Source: Spongiibacteraceae bacterium UBA5047 (GTDB lineage Bacteria > Pseudomonadota > Gammaproteobacteria > Pseudomonadales > Spongiibacteraceae). From it: a DNA stretch of 30,568 nucleotides. The DNA lies in contig DIBR01000057.1 of assembly GCA_002415025.1 (NCBI GenBank), positions 395 through 30,962 of the forward strand, in the 5' to 3' direction. The notes beneath the pieces are model-generated. The model was not told the DNA's origin. It was given only the letters and a program-made list of their open reading frames with translations, and made no database searches. This document shows positions 16,348 to 25,212 of this stretch, piece by piece; positions within the stretch are counted from its first letter, which is position 1, and the number at the start of each line of letters is the position of its first letter. Both the position numbers and the translations under genes were made by a program.

Positions 16348-17163
16348 TCAGCAGCCGTCGGCTATGGCGCGGGCGCAGGCCGCCACGTTTTCACGTAAAT
16401 GCGCGGGGTTGATGGTGCCGACAATGGCGCTGGTGACTCCCGGATGCGAGAGGGCAAATTGCATGGCCGCATGCGCAGGGTCTTGTGCATTGATCAGGTG
16501 GCCACTGCCAAAGGCTTTCTTCAGAATGGCCGCTTTACCGTGACGCGCGCAGTAATCCAGAACGGGTGCTTCGTCCTCAAAGGCGGGGTTGTAGGTCGCC
16601 ATGACGGCATCGCCCAGTTCGGCGGCGAGCAAGCCGCCGGATACGGTCTTGGTAGACATGCCAATGGCCCGCACCAGCCCTTCCTGTTTGCATTGTTGCA
16701 GTGCTGCAAGGGCGCCCTCGTGCTGGAGTATATGTTCGTCATGCCCGTCAGAGTGGATCAGCACGATATCCAGATAATCGGTATTCAGGCGGTCGAGGCT
16801 GCGCTCGATACTCTGGCGGGTGTGGCGGGCGCTGAAGTCAAAATGTGAGCTGCCCTTGCCGGCGTCAAATTCTTCTCCCACTTTTGAGCAGATCACCCAG
16901 TCCTGACGCTGCCCTTTTAGCAGGGTGCCAAGGCGCTGCTCGCTGTTGCCGTAGGCCGGTGCGGTGTCGATAAGATTAATGCCGAGGGATTTGGCCAGCG
17001 CGATCAGGTCGCTGGCGGCTGCATCGTCGGGAATTTCAAAAGGTTGCGGGTATTTGACGCCGGTATTGCGGCCGAGTTTGACGGTGCCGAGCCCCAGCGG
17101 GCTAACCCGCAGTTCAGTGCTGCCAAAGGGGCGTTTCGCTAGCGGTAAATCAGACGTGCTCAA
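16348..17163 (-). CDS. aldo/keto reductase
   Basis: A 271-residue (beta/alpha)8 NADPH-dependent oxidoreductase. The four catalytic residues are present: Asp66 and Tyr71 in IDTAPAYG, Lys94 in VICSKVGEE and His137 in VLIHSDGHD. The substrate is unknown. I choose a TTG start at 17163: it follows GGGAGAG at good spacing and overlaps the TGA stop of the upstream oxidoreductase as TTGA, giving a normal N-terminus (RPFGSTELRVSPLGLG). A longer open frame to 17352 lies inside the upstream gene and is not family-like. An AKR next to an FAD oxidoreductase near waaA is also found in Pseudomonas, as far as I recall. Translation is probably coupled. Confidence 0.9.
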   Translation of the reverse strand: MSTSDLPLAKRPFGSTELRVSPLGLGTVKLGRNTGVKYPQPFEIPDDAAASDLIALAKSLGINLIDTAPAYGNSEQRLGTLLKGQRQDWVICSKVGEEFDAGKGSSHFDFSARHTRQSIERSLDRLNTDYLDIVLIHSDGHDEHILQHEGALAALQQCKQEGLVRAIGMSTKTVSGGLLAAELGDAVMATYNPAFEDEAPVLDYCARHGKAAILKKAFGSGHLINAQDPAHAAMQFALSHPGVTSAIVGTINPAHLRENVAACARAIADGC

Positions 17164-18359
17164 AACAGGCTCTCCCAGCAGGGCGTGGCAATAGCAGGGC
17201 GCGGGAGTGATGTTAGTGCCTCGGGCACGCTGCGTCGAGACGGCTCCGGCAGGCGCGCGGCAATCAGGCTGCGTGCCTGCTCTACCATGTTGGGTGCAAG
17301 GGTCAGCTTGGTGGGCCAGGCCACCATCACATTGTCGCAGTCGGGAGCCCACTCAGCATAGGCTTTATCCGGTTTGATTAGTTGCGACTGTTTGGGCTCT
17401 GCCCGGTCCACCGGCAGGGTTGCCCACTCGCAATGACCAAAATCAATCCAGGGGAACAGGCTGAACAATTCGCTGCGCGCCTTGTCGATCAGTTCCGCGC
17501 TGTTCATGCCAACACCCTCGGTGGCCAAATCACCCCCTAAATACCAGCAGCTTTTGCCGTCGCGGCAGTGATGGCTGGATATGGTCAGGCGGGGAGAAGG
17601 GTTGCTGCCCATGCAGTGAGCGTAAAGGGGGTGGGGATAGCTATGCTTCACCAGAACCTGTTGCAGCGGGCGCAATTGCATGGCCGGCTTTTTTAGCTGC
17701 AGGCTGTCTAATAATCGCTCGTTGCCGGCACCGGCGGTCAGTACGACCAGGTCGGTTTCCAGCAGCAAGCCGTTGTCCAGCTTGAGGCCGCTGAGGCGCT
17801 GGCCGGACTTTTGAAGCTCGGCTTGCGACCAGTCAATGCTGAAAATGCGGTTTTGTACCGGTTTCGCGAGCGTTTCAATGAGCGAGGGCACATCAAGCAC
17901 GAGGTCGGCCAGCTTATATAAGGAGCCTTTAAAGGCCGGATCGTCGAAGACTGGCGGTTTGTCTTTTCCCTTCACTGCATTGACGCGGCCGCGCAGCATT
18001 TTGCTTGCGAAAAACGACGTTAGTTTTGAGGTCAGCGACTGGGTTGACCACAGGTAGAAATGGCGACTGAGAATATTGCAGTCGCCGAGGTTCACGTCGC
18101 CGTGATTTTCCAGGCATGCCGCCCAGTGGCCCGGCATGGCTGCAATGGCTTCCGACTCACCGGTTAGCGAGCCGCCCAGAGCATATTTGATGCCTCCGTG
18201 GATCATGCCCTGAGAGGCAATGGTCTGCCCTTTGCCCAGTTCGTCCTGTTCGAACAGGACCGCGTTGTAGCCCAGGTTGACGAGGCGATTGAGCAGCCAG
18301 AGGCCGGCAATGCCGCCGCCAATAATGATGCTGTCCACCTGTATGCGGGTTTCTGTCAT
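17160..18359 (-). CDS. FAD-dependent oxidoreductase (DAO family)
   Basis: A 399-residue protein that begins with a Rossmann-type FAD-binding motif IIIGGGIAGLWLLNRL (GGGIAG at 14-19) followed by an acidic residue at the end of the second strand (LFEQDELGKGQT). A later VVLTAGAGNERLL segment is typical of the D-amino-acid/glycerol-3-phosphate oxidase (DAO) superfamily. The substrate cannot be named. An AGGAG ribosome-binding site precedes the ATG at 18359. The gene is divergent from waaA and overlaps the aldo/keto reductase by 4 nt, so the two may act on one metabolite; this is inference. Confidence 0.88.
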   Translation of the reverse strand: MTETRIQVDSIIIGGGIAGLWLLNRLVNLGYNAVLFEQDELGKGQTIASQGMIHGGIKYALGGSLTGESEAIAAMPGHWAACLENHGDVNLGDCNILSRHFYLWSTQSLTSKLTSFFASKMLRGRVNAVKGKDKPPVFDDPAFKGSLYKLADLVLDVPSLIETLAKPVQNRIFSIDWSQAELQKSGQRLSGLKLDNGLLLETDLVVLTAGAGNERLLDSLQLKKPAMQLRPLQQVLVKHSYPHPLYAHCMGSNPSPRLTISSHHCRDGKSCWYLGGDLATEGVGMNSAELIDKARSELFSLFPWIDFGHCEWATLPVDRAEPKQSQLIKPDKAYAEWAPDCDNVMVAWPTKLTLAPNMVEQARSLIAARLPEPSRRSVPEALTSLPRPAIATPCWESLF

Positions 18360-18379
18360 GGAATCTCCTTAGCCAGCGC

Positions 18380-18388
18380 AGTATAGCA
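18380..18388 (-). promoter_or_regulatory. extended -10 promoter for the DAO-AKR pair
   Basis: The reverse strand reads TGC-TATACT, a strong extended -10 element 21 nt upstream of the ATG at 18359, with AGGAG between them. The leader would be only about 14 nt. No matching -35 was seen. Confidence 0.5.
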
Positions 18389-18451
18389 AAGCACTGGTCT
18401 TGGGGCGGGTCAGTCGTTATGCTTTGCGCAAATTCTGCTCTTGGCCCGCCA

Positions 18452-19723
18452 ATGCCTCTGTTGCTTTATACCGGCTGTTTTTACCTGTTGTTGCCGTTTA
18501 TGGTGCTGCGCCTGCTGCACCGTTCCTTGCGTGCTCCCGAGTATCGGCGCCGTATTGGCGAGCGCTTTGCCCGCTTTAATGTGCCATCGTTGCCCGGCGA
18601 GCAGCCCCTTTGGGTGCATGCGGTATCGGTGGGCGAGGTGGTGGCTGCTGTGCCGATGATCCGTCAGTTGCAAACGCGCTACCCGGCGCTGCCAATTGTT
18701 GTGACAACCATGACGCCAACCGGCTCCGAGCGTGTGCAAGCCCTGCTGGGCGACAGCGTATTCCATGTCTATGCCCCCTACGATGTGCCGCTGATTATCA
18801 AGCGCTTTCTGAAGCGTATAAAGCCGCAGGCGCTGATTATTATGGAAACCGAAATCTGGCCCAACACGGTACTCACTTGCCGGAAAAGCGGCGTTGAGGT
18901 CGTGCTGGCGAATGCGCGCCTGTCAGAAAAATCGGCAAGGGGTTACGCGCGTCTGAGCCGCCTGAGCCGGCAGGTTTTTGGCGCGTTCAGCACGATTGTT
19001 GCCCAGACCAAGGCCGATGCGACGCGATTTACAGCATTGGGCGCACCATCCTCCAGAATGGTTGTCAGCGGCAGCATAAAGTTTGATGTTCACATTGACG
19101 GTGCCACGCGTCAGGCCGCAAAGCAGGCGCGGGAACAGCTTGCTGCCAGTGCGCGGCCCGTATGGATCTGTGCCAGCACCCACGAGGGTGAAGAGGAGCT
19201 GATTCTGCGTGCATTTTCCGAAGTGCTCGCGCAGCAGCCCGATACCCTGCTGATGATTGCACCGCGCCATCCCGAGCGCTTTGAGACCGTGGCCGCCAAA
19301 ATAGCGGCGGCCGGTTTTGGTTTTGTGCGCCGCAGTGAAGGTGGGGTACCGGCAGGTCAGCCAGTGATATTGCTTGATACGATGGGCGAACTGGCACTTT
19401 TGTTTGGCTGTGCAGACGTGGCTACTGTAGGTGGCAGCCTGATTGAGCGAGGTGGTCACAATAGTCTTGAGCCGGCAGCCTGGGGCTTGCCGTTAGTCAA
19501 TGGCGCCAGTGATTTCAACTTTGCAGAGATTTCACACATGCTGCAAAACTCGGGAGCGCTGACGATTGTTGATAGCGAACGCGAGCTGGGTGCGCAGGTC
19601 TCCCAATTGTTGCTTGATGAAAAACTGCGTGAGCAGAAAGGGGCGGCCGGGTTGAAGGTGATTGAAGATAATCGCGGTGCGCTGGAGCGTTTGTTGGCTG
19701 TTGTGCAAGACTACTTGAACTGA
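18452..19723 (+). CDS. waaA: 3-deoxy-D-manno-octulosonic acid (Kdo) transferase
   Basis: WaaA (KdtA, family GT30) adds Kdo to lipid A precursor on the inner face of the inner membrane, an essential step of LPS core synthesis. From the ATG at 18452 the protein has 423 residues (E. coli 425) and starts with the membrane anchor MPLLLYTGCFYLLLPFMVLR, aligning with the E. coli N-terminus. An earlier ATG at 18419 would add 11 residues with no family support. The catalytic Glu62 lies in AVSVGE, and ASTHEGEEEL, APRHPERF and GGSLIERGGHNSLEPAAWG are conserved GT30 segments. Confidence 0.96.
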   Translation: MPLLLYTGCFYLLLPFMVLRLLHRSLRAPEYRRRIGERFARFNVPSLPGEQPLWVHAVSVGEVVAAVPMIRQLQTRYPALPIVVTTMTPTGSERVQALLGDSVFHVYAPYDVPLIIKRFLKRIKPQALIIMETEIWPNTVLTCRKSGVEVVLANARLSEKSARGYARLSRLSRQVFGAFSTIVAQTKADATRFTALGAPSSRMVVSGSIKFDVHIDGATRQAAKQAREQLAASARPVWICASTHEGEEELILRAFSEVLAQQPDTLLMIAPRHPERFETVAAKIAAAGFGFVRRSEGGVPAGQPVILLDTMGELALLFGCADVATVGGSLIERGGHNSLEPAAWGLPLVNGASDFNFAEISHMLQNSGALTIVDSERELGAQVSQLLLDEKLREQKGAAGLKVIEDNRGALERLLAVVQDYLN

Positions 19724-19725
19724 AG

Positions 19726-19746
19726 AGCGGCACGCTCGGTGCCGCT
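19726..19746. terminator. hairpin between waaA and tolC
   Basis: AGCGGCAC (19726-19733), a GCTCG loop and GTGCCGCT (19739-19746) form a perfect 8-bp stem 3 nt after the waaA stop. The following TTGCTC is a poor U-tract, so termination may be partial. It lies between convergent genes. Confidence 0.55.
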
Positions 19747-19763
19747 TTGCTCGCCTATGGTTC

Positions 19764-21167
19764 TTATTCGGCTTTTGCTGCGATCAGCCACTTCTCAAGA
19801 TTGTAGATGTCGTCTGGGCTGAGTGTGCCAGCCTGCTGCTTTAGTTTGAGCATGTTTTGTACATACTCAAAGCGGGCGTTGGCGTAATCGCGAATTGCTG
19901 CAAATAACGAGCGCTGTGCCTGCAGCACGTCAACGATATTGCGCGTTCCTACTTCGTATCCGGCCTTTGTGGCGTCGAGTGCACTTTCTGCCGATACAAT
20001 TCCCTGCTTGCGCGCTTTTATGCGCTGCACATCGGTAGACACTGTCAAGTGCAGTGATCGAACTTGCTGTACGACCTGGCGCTGCCGGAAAATGCTTTGC
20101 TGAAGCGTGGCGTTATATTGCTGGTAGGCTTGTCGGCGTGCAGCGCTGACGTTGCCACCACTAAAAAGCGGTACCGACAGCTCAATACGGATTTGCTCTG
20201 ATTCGGTGGTGTCGTCTATCGGAGATGAAAAGGGAGCCTGACCGGATATCAGAATGTCGTTGCTGCCATCGGAGGTGTCTTCGTTGTAGCTGAGACGGCC
20301 GGTAAGCGTCGGCAGGTGGTCTGCTTTCCTGGATTTTGCGTTTTGCTGTGCGGCCTGTGCGGCATAGAGTGCCGCCTTTAAATCAAAATTGTTGTCTAGC
20401 GCAAACTGAACCCATTCACTCCTGTCGGCGGGAGATGGTTCGGTCACCGGAAAGTCATCTCGCAGCTGTGCAAGCGAGTTGTGGGTCTGTCCGGTTAACA
20501 CGGTAAGCGCTTCCAGCGCTGTGCCAACAGTGGCTTCATCGCCGAGTCGGCGGGCAACGGTGCTGTCGTAGACGGCGCGTGCCTCGTGTACGTCGGTGAT
20601 CGCGATCAGGCCAACATCAAAACGCTGTTGCGTTTGTTCCAGCTGGCGTTTGACGGCTCGCTCTTCAGCGCGGGTAGCCTCAAGGGTTTCCCGTGCCGTG
20701 AGAACATTGAAGTAGGCCTGGGTGACGCGGATGATGAGTTCTTGCTGGGCGGAAGCGAATTCCGCTTTTGCCTGCTTGCTGGTCTCCTTGCCTGACTGAA
20801 AGCGAAACCAGGCTGACAGGTCGAACAGGGTTTGGCTGAGTGACAGGCCGTAGCCGTCGCCGTCAAATTCGCTGCTGGTCGAGGTTGGCAAGGATGTTGG
20901 GCCGATGAGGCGCACGGCGTCAGAATCGGAGCTGGTATCGCTGTAGTAGGCGTTCGCACTAATTTGGGGTAGCAGCGCGGCGCGGCTTGAGTTCTCTGTT
21001 TCGATATTCGCGCGGTAGGTTGCCTCTGCGGCTTTCAGTGAAGCATCATTTTGCAGGGCTAACTCGTAAATGCTGCTCAAGCTATCAGCAAAAAGTGATG
21101 AACTTCCAAAGCCCAGCAAACCTGCCAGGGCCATCGGTAATACGCGTTGCGTCATGCGGCTATCCAT
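19764..21167 (-). CDS. tolC: TolC-family outer-membrane efflux channel
   Basis: A protein of about 467 residues with an N-terminal signal peptide (MTQRVLPMALAGLLGFGSSS, cleavage near LFADS) and two repeated outer-membrane-efflux domains: SLSSIYELALQNDASLKAAEATYRAN type helices at the start and a second copy from about 255. It resembles E. coli TolC, with a periplasmic alpha-helical barrel and outer-membrane beta-barrel serving efflux pumps and type I secretion. Start codons GTG 21176, ATG 21167 and ATG 21155 are all possible; I chose 21167 because GGAG lies 8 nt upstream. Position next to the yqiB-cpdA-yqiA-parE cluster is as in E. coli tolC. No pump genes are in the window. Confidence 0.93.
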   Translation of the reverse strand: MDSRMTQRVLPMALAGLLGFGSSSLFADSLSSIYELALQNDASLKAAEATYRANIETENSSRAALLPQISANAYYSDTSSDSDAVRLIGPTSLPTSTSSEFDGDGYGLSLSQTLFDLSAWFRFQSGKETSKQAKAEFASAQQELIIRVTQAYFNVLTARETLEATRAEERAVKRQLEQTQQRFDVGLIAITDVHEARAVYDSTVARRLGDEATVGTALEALTVLTGQTHNSLAQLRDDFPVTEPSPADRSEWVQFALDNNFDLKAALYAAQAAQQNAKSRKADHLPTLTGRLSYNEDTSDGSNDILISGQAPFSSPIDDTTESEQIRIELSVPLFSGGNVSAARRQAYQQYNATLQQSIFRQRQVVQQVRSLHLTVSTDVQRIKARKQGIVSAESALDATKAGYEVGTRNIVDVLQAQRSLFAAIRDYANARFEYVQNMLKLKQQAGTLSPDDIYNLEKWLIAAKAE

Positions 21168-21288
21168 CCTGTCCACTCCGTCTCCGGCAGCGAGTTTAGC
21201 AAATTGGCCTGCAAAGCCCCATCCGTAATGACGATAATTAAGTATTTTTAAGTATATCCCCAGCAGGTATCATTGGGTTTAACTGCTA

Positions 21289-21759
21289 TTGCCGAATGTT
21301 GAAAAGGTGTCTGGTTACGTGGGGAAAAGCCTGTATAACGTGGATTTGTCTGCCCACCTGGCTGAGTGCGAGCTCAACTATGTGCGTCTGTGCAGATTGC
21401 TTGCGCGAATGGATGCGGGCGATTCACGCGAGTTCGCCATAGGCGAGGGCTTGCGGGTGCGCATTGTTGTGACTGAGAGGGCACCTTATACCAGCATGCT
21501 GGATATCCGGCAGCAGCATTTCAGCCTCCCTCAACTGGATAGTCAGATGACGGTGAGGGTGTATCACGATGCCGGCGTAGCCGAGGTTGCCAGTTTTGAG
21601 GGATGTTACCGGGTGCTTGCCAAGAATGATTACCCGAACCGGAAAATGCACCAGCGTGACGAGAAGCAGCAGTGGAACCGGTTTCTGGGTGAGTGGCTGC
21701 AACACTGCCTTGCACAGGGGCGGAGTCTCAGTAAAACTGAAGAACTGATCACACCTTGA
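21289..21759 (+). CDS. DUF1249 family protein (YqiB-like)
   Basis: A 156-residue protein matching the E. coli YqiB family: the stretch MTVRVYHDAGVAEVASFEG and the strongly conserved NDYPNRKMHQRDEKQQWNRF near the C-terminus are diagnostic. Function is unknown. The listed start is TTG at 21289; GTG codons at 21307 and 21319 are alternatives and the ribosome-binding site is weak, so the N-terminus is uncertain. It is placed between tolC and cpdA as in E. coli, but the nudF gene normally preceding it is absent. Confidence 0.88.
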   Translation: MPNVEKVSGYVGKSLYNVDLSAHLAECELNYVRLCRLLARMDAGDSREFAIGEGLRVRIVVTERAPYTSMLDIRQQHFSLPQLDSQMTVRVYHDAGVAEVASFEGCYRVLAKNDYPNRKMHQRDEKQQWNRFLGEWLQHCLAQGRSLSKTEELITP

Positions 21760-21908
21760 TATTTCCCACTTGGAAAATGCGACCTGGAACATGGCGGCTG
21801 TCTTGAGAGTGTGTCTCAATCGCTGTCAGGCATGATAATTGATTGGCCGCGAGCGACTGCTCCGGACAGGTTTGGGACTAAGCTGCGGGGAGGCGGCATT
21901 GGCGGGGC

Positions 21909-22691
21909 ATGAAGCCGATTCGAATTGCACAAATCAGCGATACGCATCTGGGGCAGACGGATAGCTACCAGTTGCTGGGTATGGATACCGATTATAGCCT
22001 GCGTCAGGTATTGAAGCTGTTCGACCAGAGCGGGCAGCACGCCGAGCTGATTTTACTAAGCGGTGATATCTCCAATAATGGTTACCAGCAGGCTTATCAG
22101 CGCTTGTACCACCTGCTGGAAGCGCGCGACAACGTTGTATGGCTGCCAGGCAATCATGACAGCGTTAATTTGATGAAGACGGTGTGTGCCGAGCGCTGGT
22201 TTCGGCCGCGCATTGTTGTTGGTAACTGGCAAATTATTTCGCTGGACAGTTCTGTGCCGGGCAGCTCCAAAGGCTCGCTCGGAGCTGACCAAATTACTTT
22301 TCTTGAGGATGCACTGCAGGCCCACCCGGACTTATATACCCTGATCGCGTTGCATCACCATGTGCTGCCCGTTGGTTCAGACTGGCTCGATGAGCAACTG
22401 CTGTCCAACCAGCAGGCTTTCTTCGACCTGATATCGGCCTACCCCCAGGTTAAGGCTGTTACCTCGGGGCATGTGCATCAGGCAACAGATCGTGAGAAGA
22501 ATGGTGTGCGAGTATTGACCGCGCCGTCGACCTGTATTCAGTTTGCCCCCAACAGCCCCGAGTTTTTAGTGAGCACAGAGGCCCCCGGCCTGCGCTGGCT
22601 GGAGCTATATCCCGACGGCAGTTTGCAGACCAGGGTCGAGCGCGTGCAGGATGTAGAGTTCCATATCGATCTGTCGGCCAAGGGCTATTAA
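21909..22691 (+). CDS. cpdA: 3',5'-cyclic-AMP phosphodiesterase
   Basis: CpdA hydrolyses cAMP to AMP and so lowers CRP signalling. The 260-residue metallophosphoesterase has all the metal-binding motifs: ISDTHLG (Asp11, His13), SGDISNNG (Asp53), GNHD (Asn82, His83), ALHHH (His149-151) and GHVHQ (187-191). A GGGGAGG sequence lies upstream of the ATG at 21909. The gene precedes yqiA directly (its TAA is followed immediately by the yqiA TTG start) in the conserved yqiB-cpdA-yqiA-parE order. Confidence 0.95.
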   Translation: MKPIRIAQISDTHLGQTDSYQLLGMDTDYSLRQVLKLFDQSGQHAELILLSGDISNNGYQQAYQRLYHLLEARDNVVWLPGNHDSVNLMKTVCAERWFRPRIVVGNWQIISLDSSVPGSSKGSLGADQITFLEDALQAHPDLYTLIALHHHVLPVGSDWLDEQLLSNQQAFFDLISAYPQVKAVTSGHVHQATDREKNGVRVLTAPSTCIQFAPNSPEFLVSTEAPGLRWLELYPDGSLQTRVERVQDVEFHIDLSAKGY

Positions 22692-23279
22692 TTGTCCGCA
22701 GAGTTGCTGTATATCCACGGTTTTATTTCCTCGCCGCAATCGATCAAAGCGCAGCAGACCCGCGCCTACCTTGAATATCTGGATGCAGGTTTGCATTGTC
22801 AGATTCCTTCCCTCCCCAACACACCTGGCGCCAGCCTCGCCCTACTGGAAAAAGAACTGCAAGCTGCGCTTGGGCGAGCAGACCGCGTTGCACTGATAGG
22901 CAGCTCGCTGGGAGGCTTTTTTGCCACCGTGCTGGCGGAAAAATATGCTGTGCCCGCTGTTTTGGTGAACCCCGCCGTTAACCCGCATCGCTTGATCGCC
23001 CACTTTCTGGGGGAAAATTACAACCCTTATACCGGAGAGCATTTCCTGATCACCGAGCAGCATATGCAGGAGTTGCAGGGAATGCTGCCTGCTACGCTCA
23101 CCAGGGAGCGTTACTGGGTGCTAATGCAGAGCGGTGACGAGACGCTGGACTACAGGGATGCACAAAGCTATTACAGTGAGTGTAGAATGACGGTCGAAGA
23201 GGGCGGGGATCACAGCTTTACCAGCTATGAGCGCTATCTCCCCGACATTGTTACGTTTTTGAAGTTGACTGAAGAATAA
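22692..23279 (+). CDS. yqiA: YqiA-like alpha/beta-hydrolase esterase
   Basis: A 195-residue esterase of the YqiA/UPF0227 family. It begins SAELLYIHGFISSPQSIKA, has the nucleophile elbow GSSLGG with Ser72, and an acid/His end with GGDHSFTSYERY (His about 178). E. coli YqiA hydrolyses acyl-CoA and short esters; the physiological substrate is unknown. The start is TTG at 22692, directly after the cpdA stop, with AAGGGC 8 nt upstream; no other start codon lies before the conserved N-terminus. Translation is likely coupled to cpdA. Confidence 0.92.
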   Translation: MSAELLYIHGFISSPQSIKAQQTRAYLEYLDAGLHCQIPSLPNTPGASLALLEKELQAALGRADRVALIGSSLGGFFATVLAEKYAVPAVLVNPAVNPHRLIAHFLGENYNPYTGEHFLITEQHMQELQGMLPATLTRERYWVLMQSGDETLDYRDAQSYYSECRMTVEEGGDHSFTSYERYLPDIVTFLKLTEE

Positions 23280-23285
23280 TTCCCT

Positions 23286-25172
23286 ATGTCCGACTATAAC
23301 GCCGAATCGATAGAGGTTCTGACGGGGCTTGAGCCAGTTCGCAAGCGCCCCGGCATGTACACCGATACCACTCGCCCCAACCACCTGGCGCAGGAGGTTA
23401 TCGACAATAGTGTGGATGAGGCGCTTGCCGGCCACGCCAGCGAAATTGAAGTGACTTTGCATAAGGATGGCTCGCTGACCTGCGTCGATAACGGTCGCGG
23501 CATGCCGGTAGATATGCACAAAGAGCAGGGCAAGCCCGGCGTGGAAGTGATACTGACCACCCTGCATTCGGGCGGCAAGTTTTCCAATAAAAACTATCAG
23601 TTCTCAGGCGGCTTGCACGGTGTTGGGGTGTCGGTCGTTAACGCCCTGTCGTCGCAATTGGATATCACTATTCGGCGTGATGGCCAGGTGCATCGCATGG
23701 CTTTTGCCGACGGTGAAAAAGTTTCCGACCTTGAGGTTGTCGACACGTGCGGTAAGCGCAATACCGGAACCCAGGTACGTTTTCTCCCCAACCCCAAGTA
23801 TTTCGATTCGGCCAAATTTTCGGTGCTTCGTCTCAAGCACGTACTGCGGGCCAAGGCGGTACTTTGCTCGGGCCTTAAGGTCATATTCAAGGACGAAACC
23901 GGCGATGGCAGTGAAGAGTGGTATTACGAAGACGGTTTGACCGACTACCTGATAAGCAGTACTCGCGAATGGGAAACCTTGCCGGCTGAGCCCTTTGTGG
24001 GCAGCTTTTCCAGCCACAATGAAGCGGTGGATTGGGCGGTACAGTGGCTTCCTGAGGGCGGTGAAATTACAGCCGAGTCATACGTAAACCTGATTCCGAC
24101 GGCCCAGGGTGGTACTCACGTTAACGGCTTGCGCACGGGTTTGCTTGAAGCGATGCGCGAGTTCTGCGAATTCCGTAATTTGTTGCCGCGCGGCGTAAAA
24201 CTTACGCCGGAAGATGTTTGGGATCGGTGTTGCTACGTGCTGTCATCCAAACTCGAAGACCCGCAGTTTTCTGGGCAAACCAAAGAGCGTTTGAGTTCGC
24301 GTGAAGCCGCCGCGTTTGTCTCGGGAGTTGCCAAGGATTCGTTCAGTCTCTGGTTGAATCAGCACACCGGCGAAGCAGAAAAGCTCGCGGAATTGTGCAT
24401 TTCAAATGCTCAGACGCGGCTGCGTAAAGCCAAGAAAGTGGTTCGCAAAAAAGTAACATCAGGCCCGGCGCTGCCTGGAAAGCTGTCCGATTGCTCGGGC
24501 GACGACCCTACCCGTGGCGAACTTTTTCTGGTCGAAGGTGATTCGGCCGGTGGCAGTGCAAAGCAGGGCAGAAGCCGTGAGTTTCAGGCAATTTTGCCTC
24601 TGCGCGGCAAGATTCTGAACACTTGGGAAGTGGATTCCCAGGAGATTCTGGCATCGCAGGAAGTACACGATATTTCTGTAGCTATCGGAGTTGATCCTGC
24701 CTCGGACGATCTGAGCGGGCTGCGTTACCACAAGGTGTGTATTCTGGCAGATGCCGACTCGGACGGAGCGCATATCGCGACATTGATTTGTGCGCTCTTT
24801 GTCCGGCACTTCAAGGCTCTGGTGCAGGCCGGTCACGTTTTTGTAGCCATGCCGCCGCTGTACCGAATTGATATTGGCAAGGAAACCTATTACGCGCTCG
24901 ATGCCAGTGAGCGTCAGGGCGTGCTCGACCGGCTGGAGGCCGAAGGCAAGCGCGGCAAGATTTCGGTCACACGTTTCAAAGGGCTGGGTGAGATGAATCC
25001 ACTGCAGCTGCGCGAAACGGTTATGGATCCGGATACCCGGCGTCTGGTGCGCCTCACCATCGAGCCGGGCGATGACACCGCCAGTATCATGGATATGATG
25101 CTGGCCAAGAAACGCTCCTCAGACCGCAAGGCCTGGCTGGAGACAAAAGGCGATCTTGCCGAAGTAGTTTGA
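23286..25172 (+). CDS. parE: DNA topoisomerase IV subunit B
   Basis: ParE is the ATPase subunit of topoisomerase IV, which decatenates daughter chromosomes together with ParC. At 628 residues it matches E. coli ParE (630). GHKL ATP-binding motifs are visible (IDNSVDEALAG, VDNGRGMPVDMH, GLHGVGVSVVNAL), as are the TOPRIM segments LVEGDSAGGSAKQGR and DADSDGAHIATL and the C-terminal RFKGLGEMNPLQL region. parC is not in the window. Its end is followed by a hairpin and by accessory genes, so the conserved cluster ends here. Confidence 0.99.
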   Translation: MSDYNAESIEVLTGLEPVRKRPGMYTDTTRPNHLAQEVIDNSVDEALAGHASEIEVTLHKDGSLTCVDNGRGMPVDMHKEQGKPGVEVILTTLHSGGKFSNKNYQFSGGLHGVGVSVVNALSSQLDITIRRDGQVHRMAFADGEKVSDLEVVDTCGKRNTGTQVRFLPNPKYFDSAKFSVLRLKHVLRAKAVLCSGLKVIFKDETGDGSEEWYYEDGLTDYLISSTREWETLPAEPFVGSFSSHNEAVDWAVQWLPEGGEITAESYVNLIPTAQGGTHVNGLRTGLLEAMREFCEFRNLLPRGVKLTPEDVWDRCCYVLSSKLEDPQFSGQTKERLSSREAAAFVSGVAKDSFSLWLNQHTGEAEKLAELCISNAQTRLRKAKKVVRKKVTSGPALPGKLSDCSGDDPTRGELFLVEGDSAGGSAKQGRSREFQAILPLRGKILNTWEVDSQEILASQEVHDISVAIGVDPASDDLSGLRYHKVCILADADSDGAHIATLICALFVRHFKALVQAGHVFVAMPPLYRIDIGKETYYALDASERQGVLDRLEAEGKRGKISVTRFKGLGEMNPLQLRETVMDPDTRRLVRLTIEPGDDTASIMDMMLAKKRSSDRKAWLETKGDLAEVV

Positions 25173-25178
25173 TCGCAT

Positions 25179-25212
25179 CACTGCGTTTTGCAGCTATTGG
25201 CTAAACGCAGTG
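25179..25212 (+). terminator. hairpin after parE
   Basis: A perfect 10-bp inverted repeat, CACTGCGTTT (25179-25188) and AAACGCAGTG (25203-25212), with a 14-nt loop, starts 6 nt after the parE stop. No T-tract follows, so it may stabilise or bound the parE mRNA rather than act as a strong intrinsic terminator. Confidence 0.5.

Noticed and set aside
17164..17352. N-terminal extension of the aldo/keto reductase frame
   Set aside because: The extension lies inside the FAD oxidoreductase gene, is not AKR-like, and a TTG start with a good ribosome-binding site gives the normal N-terminus.
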